From: Amblyomma americanum
Taxonomy: Eukaryota; Arthropoda; Arachnida; Ixodida; Ixodidae
Length of the DNA stretch: 64,000 nucleotides
Direction of reading: 5' to 3'
Assembly (NCBI RefSeq): GCF_052857255.1
Contig: NC_135497.1
Coordinates: 179,541,745 to 179,605,744, forward strand
In this document: in pieces, positions 55,120 through 64,000 of the stretch
How positions within the stretch are numbered: the stretch's first letter is position 1
How the letters are laid out: each line of letters begins with the position of its first letter
Translations under genes and position numbers: made by a program
The notes under the pieces: model-generated
What the model was told of the DNA's origin: nothing
Seen by the model: only the letters and a program-made list of their open reading frames with translations
The model's database searches: none

Positions 55120-57493
55120 GTAAGCCACCTCTACCACCTCGCGGGTTATTTCACGGCTCAGGGGATCGCGGTTGCCATTCTGTCCCAGTGCCGGTCCCGG
55201 CGCGTTTTACGTTGGTGATTACGTTGTGTCCTAAACGCCACGTACTAGAATCTCGTTTCAGGATACGGGCGAAAGCAATCGCCTGTAAAGCAGTCGCGGC
55301 TTTTACCAGACGTACTGCTTTCGTTCTAAGCTGTGGCCTCTTTGCGTTGGACAATGTTGAGCCCTAGCTAATGCTCATCGAATCTCTTGTTCATGACCAC
55401 TCCTTTCGCTCTGACCTTTTAATTACTGCTCGCGCTTTGAGAGCGTTGAGATATTGTTGTTGTTTTATGGCATATAGCTCATACTTTATTCCCGGTTGTA
55501 AAAAATTCGAGACAATAGGTCTTGGCGGAGAGGTGACATGGAACAGTTTTATGGCAAATGACTGCCGCAAAGCGACGGGCGAGGATTCTTTGCCGGAATT
55601 TTTTTTCGCACGACCTAGTTTTCGCGTATGATGCAATTCAAAGGCCTCAAGTGATCTTAGGCCCTGCCGGGTTTCCGCCATCAGCAAGACACATGGCGGG
55701 TGAGAATCGATGGCGGTTGAAGATTTGACTACAAAAACCAGTTGACAAGTGGAACTGTAGCAGTTATGTTGCTTTCGCTGTGAATTACAGCCTCTAAATA
55801 TGCTTTGACTGCCGCCACTGCACGATGTGACGCCACTCTGATTACTGAAATCTTTTCCCGTCTGCAGTTTTGGGAGGTGATTTCCGATGAGCATGGCATC
55901 GATCCAAGCGGGGCGTACCATGGCGATTCGGACCTCCAGTTGGAGCGCATCAATGTCTACTACAATGAGGCCTCCGGTACGCATCTGGCTGTATTGCGGT
56001 TGATAATTTCACTTTTAAGCTTCCCTGTCGAGTTGATCTTGCCTTGCGGCTGTTTCGCACTGCTAAGCATTACGGAAATTTTCCGGGCCGTTTGGCACAT
56101 GACTTCAACGGAAACAGCAAACGAAAGACAAAACCGAACGCTGTGTCTATGGTTGTCCCTTATTCTCGGTCCTGCCTTAATAGCGGTGTTTGTGCTGTTA
56201 AGCTGACATCTGGCCTGTCAATGGAGCTTCTTCAACGGCAGGCCTTTGCTCTTCAAGCTTTAAATTCTACAACCGATCACGCAAACCTAGTTAGGTCGAA
56301 GTGCAAGTCTAGTGACCTCTTCTGCTTGCGGCACGTTATGTTAGGCTATTGCAGCTTTTCAGGTTGCATTGCCCCATGTCCCGCAGGGATTAGCTTGAAG
56401 GTTCTTGACCAGAAGCTTTTTTCTCATAGGCAATGAATGTTCACAACGCGAATGAGTTTTTAATAATAATAATAATAATTGGTTTTGGGGGAAGGAAATG
56501 GCGCAGTGTCGGTCTCATATATCGGCGGACACTTGAACCGCGCCGCAAGGGAAGGGATAAAGGTGGGAGTAAAAGAAGAAAGGGAGAGAGAGGTGCCGTA
56601 GTGGAGGGCTCCGGAATAATTTCCACCACCTGGGGATCTTTAACGTGCACTGACATCGCACAGCACACGGGCGCTCCATAAAAACGCAGCCGTCGCGGTC
56701 GGGTTCGAACCCGGGTTCTGAATTCCCTCGTCAGGTTTGACGAAGACATAGTACGTCTCCCCTCTACTACGTTTCCTCTTGCTGCAGTGAGTTTGTAAGG
56801 AGTTTTTAACTCTATGTTTGCTAATACTGCCGCTGTGCTTCATTTGGAAGGGGCTCGATCATGACATCCATGATTCGGCGGACGCATTTCTATGGAGGCG
56901 AGATCATAAAGAGCCGTGTGTTCTGCGCTCTTATTGCGCGTAAAGTAACCCGAGGTGGTGCAAATTTATCCAGAGGCCGGCACTACTGCGTTGATGACAG
57001 CCCATGTACAGAATTCGGAATGTTAATCCCATATAGGACACTGTAATTTTAGTAATACGGAACAGAATCGAAACAGGAGTCGCAACAGGACGTTAATGTA
57101 GTGACATCATTTTGATCCATCTCAATTTATCTATCAACATTTCACCTTATGTTTTTCTGCTGAAAGATATTTAAATATTTTATTATTAAATATAACTGGA
57201 TCTGCTGTTTAAAGGCCGGAGGGTGGCGCAAGGACCTAGTAGTGCCGCTTTTATTTGCTATGACGCCTACAGTTGGCGCGCTCCATTTTCATTTCTTTAA
57301 CTGGCTTTGTTGTGACGCAGGTACTTGTAATAACTGCACGGTATCTTTGCTGCCGCTAAGTGATATTTGTTTTTTGTTTGAGGAGGTAAATACGTGCCTC
57401 GGGCCATCCTGGTTGACTTGGAGCCGGGAACCATGGACGCCGTCCGCTCGGGACAGTTTGGACAACTCTTCCGGCCGGATAACTTTGTGTTCG
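55063..57493 (+). CDS. betaTub: Beta-tubulin gene 4, exons 1-3 only (3' part right of window)
   Basis: Exons 55063-55119, 55868-55976 and 57383-57493 encode residues 1-92 and the first base of codon 93, with the same donors and acceptors as genes 2 and 3. The third intron starts at 57494 and runs past base 64000. No coding difference from the other copies was seen in these exons. Confidence 0.93.
55868..55976 (+). CDS. betaTub: Gene 4 exon 2
   Basis: Residues 20-56. Confidence 0.92.
56461..56717 (-). mobile_element. Truncated Ruka-type SINE, gene 4 intron 2
   Basis: Same insertion as at 17757. Confidence 0.87.
56869..57044 (+). mobile_element. Diverged SINE remnant, gene 4 intron 2
   Basis: Same remnant as at 18165. 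Confidence 0.5.
57383..57493 (+). CDS. betaTub: Gene 4 exon 3
   Basis: Residues 56-93; the last tubulin exon in the window. Confidence 0.92.
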
Positions 57494-58010
57494 GTAAGGG
57501 GCTTCTCGGCTTAAAACCTACTACATAAACACTCCCACAAGAGCGCACAGTATAGACTAATCTTTAAAGCGCACAACTGGCTAAATTTGTACCCACATCT
57601 CTGTACGCACAGCGAATCCTCGCTCAGTATAATCCAGTCCGAGTGGCAGTCAGTTTAATAAAGCCACGCAATCAAGTAATTTGAGTTTGATCTATGAACA
57701 TTCTCATCAGTTCCTTGCGAAACCTAGGCCGCCAAGATTGAGACGCAAGCTTGGTGGTTCATCAAGAATGTAGTGCGCCGTGAAAAGAGCATATTACGAG
57801 AGAGGGAACACATGGGCCATTTCGAAAATAAAATGAATTGGAATCGAGGATATACAAGGCAAAAGCTGTCGGCGTTCAATGTGTTCATTGACGTGGACAC
57901 CGTTCTAGACGCTTAAGGAAGTGCGTAAACTGGCTCCCCGGGTCAGTGGACGCTTCACTCGCCCTTCGAGGTACGTGACGATGGTGAAGACATGTGGGCT
58001 GCATACATTA

Positions 58011-58321
58011 ATAATAATTGGTTTTTGGGGAAAGGAAATGGCGCAGTATCTGTCTCATATATCGTTGGACACCTGAACCGCGCTGTAAGGGAAGGGATAA
58101 GGGTGGGAGTGAAGAAGAAAGGAAGAAAGAGGTGTCGTAGTGGAGGGCTCCGGAATAATTTCGACCACCTGGGAATCTTTAACGTGCTCTGAAATCGCAC
58201 AGCCTACGGGCGCCTTAGCGTTTTGCCTCAGTAAAAACGCAGCCGCCACGGTCGGGTTCGAACCCGGGAACTCCGGAGCAGTAGCTGAGCGCCCTAACCA
58301 CTGAGTCATCGCGGTGGGTCT
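58011..58321 (-). mobile_element. tRNA-derived SINE (Ruka type), unit 3/4 copy
   Basis: Same insertion as at 19307, in intron 3 of gene 4. Confidence 0.9.
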
Positions 58322-58915
58322 CTGCATACATTAGCCCTGATAACTTCGTGGTAGACACGCGGCACTGCAGTAATAGGCCGCAGCGTTCATTGGGTGATCA
58401 ACCTCTCGCGATCATCAACTGCAACCTACCACAGAGGCAGGGTGAACGCGCTGCATATCCAAAGTGCGGAAGGCAATCAAATGGGGTTTGAAAGTGATGG
58501 CTTTACTGGCCGCAAACTTGCGATTTCGCCGTGGCGGTGCTCCGAGGAAGTACATAACGTCACAACGCGCGGCTCACCGCGCATATTTCTCTCGTTCTCG
58601 CTCCCTAGTCACTACTGAGCATGCGCCACTAGTAGCATCGAGCCACATGTGTCCGCCGCTGCGCAGCGCCACGCCTTTCCTCAAAATCCAACTTTCAATT
58701 TTCAGTTTTCTCTTTTTTCTTTCCCTCCCTCCTTTATCGCTTCCTTTACGGCTCGGTTCGGGTGTCCACCGAGATATGTGAGACGGTTACTGTGTCATTT
58801 CCTTTCCTCAAAAACCAAACAAAACTAGTCAGCCGACGGTGTTCATAGTTCATTGGCGTTGACAACTTTGAAAAGGCCGTTCATTTTCACGAAAGGAATG
58901 ACGTAATAATAAATG

Positions 58916-59213
58916 TAATAATTGGTTTTTGGGGAAAGGAAATTGCGCAGTATCTGTCCCGTATATCGTTGGACACCTGAACCGAGTCGTAAGGGAAAGG
59001 ATAAACGAGGGAGTGAAAGAAGAAAGAGGTGCCGTAGTGGAGGGCTCCGGAATAATTTCGACCACTTGGGGATCTTTCACGTGCACTGACATGGCACAAG
59101 ACGCGGGCGCCTTAGCGTTTTTCCACCATAAAAATGCAGCCGCCGCTGTCGGGTTCGAACCCGGGAACTCCGGATCAGTAGCCGAGCGCCTAACCACTGA
59201 GCCACCGCGGCGC
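58916..59213 (-). mobile_element. Nested Ruka-type SINE, unit 4, one base shorter
   Basis: Same insertion as at 866-1164 but with one C missing next to the A-box region (gagcgcctaacc instead of gagcgccctaacc). Confidence 0.88.
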
Positions 59214-60216
59214 AAAACCGGCTCCGTGGGTCAGTGGAGACCTAAATCTCGCATTCATGCACGTGGGTTCCCCACACTGGATAGGCAGCGTGCCCTCCCT
59301 GCCACCCTTGGAGGTGGCACGCAGTTAATGGTTGATCGCGAGATATTGATCAGCAAACGAACGCAGCGGCCTAGCTATTGCTGCAGTGCCGCATGTCAGC
59401 CACAACGCTGTCAGCGCTATTGCATTCAGGCCCCATCTCTCTCCCACCACTGCCACGTGCATCAAATCACGAATGAGGCGTCCGCATATCCAGGCAGCCA
59501 GTTATGCGCCCTTCCTTTGTACAACTCCATCGTCGTCTAGAACATCGTCAACGCCAAGAACACAGTGAACGCCGACACCTTTCGCTTTGTATACCCTAGA
59601 TTAACTGAGCTAATCCACATTAATTTTTTCCAGTTGCATGCCAACGCCATGTTGCATGAAAGCGAAAGTGAGGTGTCCACTGACCCAGGGAGCCAGTTGT
59701 GCGCCTTTCCTTTCGTAAAAATGAACGGCCTCTACGTTGTCAACACCAATGCACCAAATGAGCGCCGGCGGCTCATTTTTTTTTTTAGGAAAGGAAATGG
59801 AGCAGCAACTGTCTCATATGTCTCGGTGGACACTAGATCGAATGGATAAAGGCGGGATGGAAACCAGAAAAAAGAAAACATGAAAATCGAATTTAAGGAA
59901 AGGTGTGGCGCGACGCAGCGGCGGAACACCTATTGCTCGGTGCAACTAGTGGCTCAAGCGCAGTAGTGACTAGACACGATTACCCGAAATGGGCCGCTGG
60001 CTATAGCCTAGCGTAGCTCTCGCTACAAAAAATTCCATCCGCATTTGACACAACACCACATCACTCAGCAAAACGCATAGGTGGCGCATTACACAAGGAA
60101 GGAAGGCGGCCGTCTGCGGGGACAATCCGGCATAAAACAAAATATTACAGACAGATATAACACAGGATATGAGCACAACTGGCGGTTCTCCCTCCCCTGT
60201 GTTCATGTCATTTGTC

Positions 60217-60326
60217 ATGATCCATAACAGCGCGACAGACGGGACAAAGAAGAGGAGACACAACACACAGCGCTGTGTGTTGTGTCTCCTCTTCTCTGTC
60301 CCGTCTGTCGCGCTGTTATGGATCAT
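60217..60326. repeat. Near-perfect palindrome, unit 4
   Basis: Same palindrome and same single mismatch as at 2168. Confidence 0.92.
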
Positions 60327-63300
60327 CGTCAGCACCAACTCGCCCAACAACTGGTATTGTCATTTGTCACCCGTTTTACATAGGGACTCGCTGGAGAGAT
60401 TGTGTTCTGTAGCCTAGTACAATGCGAGTCATGACTTGTTGAATTGTTTGCAGACGTGAACATATATTTTCAACTTCTTTCACCCGTCGCATTATCGGGA
60501 ACTTCCGCAAGCTGTTAACTTCAACTGTGTTGAGCGTTGTTTATCTCTCTTCTCGCTACCTCCACCACGCAGCATAGGTATTGTTTTTTCCGCCCAGGAC
60601 ATGGCTTTCTTTCATGCCCAGCTTTCTGGGACATCTACTACTTGTGCCATCTACCGGCAGTGGCGGCAACAGGGAGCGTAACTGAATGGGAAGGGGTACA
60701 AAAAAGTCGTAAAATGTGAACAAAATCACCTACAAAAATGCTTCGGGGATTTGTGTAATATACATTTAGCTGAGGAATGTGCCGAAGTTTCTGTCCTGTG
60801 CTATTAATACACGAGCTTCCCAGCGCGTTTGAATATTATACGATGCTGCCTACGGGAGGGGGCCAAAGTTTGGCATTTTTCCAGACTTTGAAACTGTATA
60901 GCACCGTAACACGGATAGATATCGAAAATGCTTCCCAGCTTTAGGTACCCAAATATATGGTGTTTAAAATGGTGTGCAACGATCTGGCATAGCTTTGATC
61001 GAGAAGCTTCCTGAGGCCTTTTAATTGAAACGTGATATTGCCTAAATTATGAAAGATGGCGCCCGGCACCGTGCTACGCTGCAGAAATGGTTCGGACTGC
61101 TGAAGTTGCGTCCATTTCGACGCTTACCTTTTTATTGGGTGACTTTTGCCTTGCAGACAAGAAAACATGTCAGAGCTCAAACCCAGTGTCTCGACCGGAA
61201 CTTTAAATAAAGAAGGTTGTTACGATGACCATGCATTAACGCAGCTACATAAAATATTCGTGGCTGTTCATATATGCTTGTCGTGGAGAGACTTTGCAAA
61301 TTGTCAGCCCTTTGCTATTATCTAAAGAGTTTATTGGGGCGTGTGATCATAATATATTAGGGTATAAGAGCTAGCTCGCCTGAATTTTAGCTATTCTTGT
61401 TACTTTTAAAGAGCGTAGCGGCATTCAAACGGCCGACATTAAAATGTATTCGCGGATATAAATGTTTAAGTTTATTCTTTTAATACTTATTTAAGAAAAT
61501 TTGATACAGCTTTACTCAGAAACATTCTGAAGCTGTTCAGCTGTTGTCGGGCCGAACACAGAATTCGGAGTCTAGAAGCAAATAGCGTCTAGATAGACGT
61601 TCAGGTTGTTACTGTCACGTTCACCTGTAATGCTTTCAAATTAGTGACTCTAGCGTTGTCCGAATATGGTGACTCGAGTTTGCACTTAGAGTTCTAACCT
61701 GGGTTCAGAACCTTTTGTTTTGGTCAACTAATTTTAATAAATGTGCTCGTTTCTATAGAAAATATATTTGTATGAATGTATGAATGAAAAATTTCACGCA
61801 TGATCACTATTCATACTTTTATTGCTGCAGCTATTGGCGACTTTTTTTTGCTGTTCTTTCATTCCGACTTCTGTAATATGCATGCATGATGTATTGCCGG
61901 GATCCATCCTGTGTAACACAACTGAAAAAGTGAGGCTTCGCTTTTGAGGTACGAAACTTCGCTTTTAAAGATACCGCAAGATACCGCCAACTTTTTTTCA
62001 TTTTTGCAAACAAATTGGTGAATTTAATTGTGTCCACTTCTGGGCTACGTAAAAGCGCTTTTACATGGACGTCATCAAGGAAGCATTTCATAACGGTATA
62101 TATAAATGGTAAATATGGTGGCTGTCGCAGTTTGCGGCACTGCCAGCCGCTACGCTGCCAGTCGCTGCTACGCTGCTTCGTCGGCCGATTGTCATGATAT
62201 CGCATTTAATTCTCCCGCACCTCCCAGAGTGACATCGCAAGGGGCCGCCAGGTGCAAGAGGGTTAACCACGGATTAACAGGGTTAGTCGCGATGTCATAT
62301 CAATCGTCTGAAGCGACTGTCTTGACAGCCTCCTTTGAAGAACGTTTGCATCTGTCCTTTGAGGCTGGGCTGTAATAATTTTAAGCAATAAATTTTTCTT
62401 TTTCACCAGTATAATAGATGAGTTGCGTTATCGCAAGCAGCATGCTTTTAAGATTCATCTTCTTCAAAATGCTATGAAAACGTGTAAAAAATTGACCGCC
62501 AATAGCAAGATCAAAGGATGTCAAGGGGTATAAATTAGAGGGGGAAGAAAAAAAAAAACAACTAAGTGTCCTGCCCACGCCAGTACAAATACTACATTGA
62601 GACTGTTAAAAGAATGAAAACTAGAAGTGCCCCCCGTTAGGACGGCCAATAAAAATCAAGAGAAACACCCCCACAAATACATTCAAAGAGAGAGAGAGGG
62701 GCGGGTGGGGGGGTGGCAAAGTCTTGCACAGGGTGCCGGGTGATGTGAGGCCGGCTCAGGACCCAGCCGCTATGCCCACATTTCAGCGTACGCGAAATGC
62801 AACAACGCTCCGGCTGTTTACCCCCGGGGGGTCGAATTAGTTCGAAGCGCTCCAGTGCGCTGTCCCTCATAGCCTGTAATGGAACTAATTTGTATAATTT
62901 CATTGTAGCTTTTCCCAGTTCCCAGGTTACTCTGCCTGCAGCAGCTTTGATTTCTGTGGTCAGGTGAAAAACTAATTATACTGCACTGAACAATACTATC
63001 GCTTACTTTGGAAGCAGCAGCGTTTGGTAAATCAAACCAAATACAATTGTAATAGAGAGGTAGAGCGCAACAAAAATAACCAGACGCTAAAGAGGAATGT
63101 ATACCAATAATATAAGTCACGAATTGTATTCTATGTTACAAAGTTAATGAGAATATCAAATAGGCGGGGATGTCATTATAGCAGGCGGGGATGTCATTAT
63201 AGCACGTAGCGGAAAGCACAATGTCAGCAAATTACCATGAATGAAGGGGAAGCCTTCATAACGATAACACTCATGGGAAGTGATCTGTTACGTTTACAGT

Positions 63301-64000
63301 AATATTCGAAGCACTGGAGATTATATTTCTTTTCTCCTTTGCACCTTGGGGAGGAAATCGAGCAAATGTAATAGGTCTATTTTCATGGCGTCGCTGTCAA
63401 TAAACTTGCACTTGTCACACTATCTGATAGCTGGTGCGGAAGGGTTATAACTTCCCCGCAAAAAGGCAAGGACAAGGGCTATAGTGCCGACATAAAATAT
63501 TTTATTATACACTTTTTATACAACATTTGGAAACAGAATGTGTACAGTCAGAATCACATAGCGTGATTACCTTGTGTTCATGTTACATGTACAACCAGAA
63601 CGATGCACTCCAAACGTAACGAATATGAATATAACTAAACACACTTCACAGCAACATGGCATACAAAAGAAGCAACACTTTGCGAAAAGAATAAAGAACA
63701 AGGCAAACTTTTAATCGGTTGCCAAACAAAATGAGTCAGCAAAGAAGGACATACAAATGAACATAAACGATGGCATTGAATGTGCGTAGTACTGCTGTCG
63801 TCACTTTTCTCGAGCCTGTTTGTGCGCATTGTGCACTTGATGCCAGTATCATATGATCTACGCCCGATACGACCAATCAGTTTTCTTAAATTCGCTGCAA
63901 AATTTTTTCCTGCTGCCCCGCAGAACTTAAAGGCGTGTGTGCATGTTCATTTTCAAAGCACACCCCCCCAAGTACTTTTTCTAGCTGTACTGATTGCGTT

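Larger units (their letters stand above)
58051..64000. repeat. Tandem unit 4 of the array, cut by the window end
   Basis: The first ~5.95 kb of a fourth copy. All of it lies in the third intron of gene 4. It has a one-base deletion in the SINE at 58916-59213 and a one-base deletion in an A-rich run near 62552. Exons 4-7 of gene 4 would be expected about 1.9 kb past the window end. Confidence 0.93.

Overview
The window is animal nuclear DNA, most likely from a hard tick (Ixodidae, probably metastriate). Two things support this: spliced genes with GT-AG introns, and repeated tRNA-derived SINEs whose head, body and ATT tail match the tick SINE family I know as Ruka, together with fragments that read like tick LINE 3' ends. 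There is no operon structure, CRISPR array, rRNA gene or true tRNA gene.

The dominant structure is a head-to-tail tandem array. A unit of about 19.35 kb is repeated 3.3 times: 1-19346, 19347-38697, 38698-58050 and the start of a fourth copy to 64000. The copies are nearly identical and differ by scattered substitutions and small indels. The window starts and ends inside the array, so neither true end is visible, and these unit boundaries only mark the repeat period from base 1.

Each unit carries one beta-tubulin gene on the + strand, but the gene crosses the unit boundary used here. Exons 1-3 lie near the right end of one unit and exons 4-7 lie in the left half of the next, joined by an intron of about 8.4 kb. 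Seven exons of 57, 109, 111, 245, 200, 437 and 173 bp give 1332 bp, or 443 residues plus stop. Two genes are complete: gene 2 (16359-30017) and gene 3 (35710-49371). Gene 1 has only exons 4-7 (7830-10673) and gene 4 only exons 1-3 (55063-57493). The protein is a full but divergent beta-tubulin isotype. Gene 2 alone carries two replacements at normally invariant positions (G244R and S413F).

The long third intron holds two SINEs, two oppositely oriented copies of an unnamed dispersed repeat, a nearly perfect 110-bp palindrome and, just before exon 4 on the minus strand, a frameshifted open reading frame from an unassigned transposon-like protein family with a C-terminal SAP-like motif. The 5.7 kb between one tubulin stop and the next tubulin start holds LINE 3'-end fragments, a TA microsatellite whose length differs between units, a SINE with clear target-site duplications, an older SINE family, a diverged inverted repeat, and a TATA-containing promoter region with an upstream ORF.

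The main biological reading is recent amplification of a beta-tubulin locus. The main alternative is an assembly artefact. Copy-specific variants that define conflicting groupings of the units argue against one loop simply repeated, but only spanning long reads can settle it.
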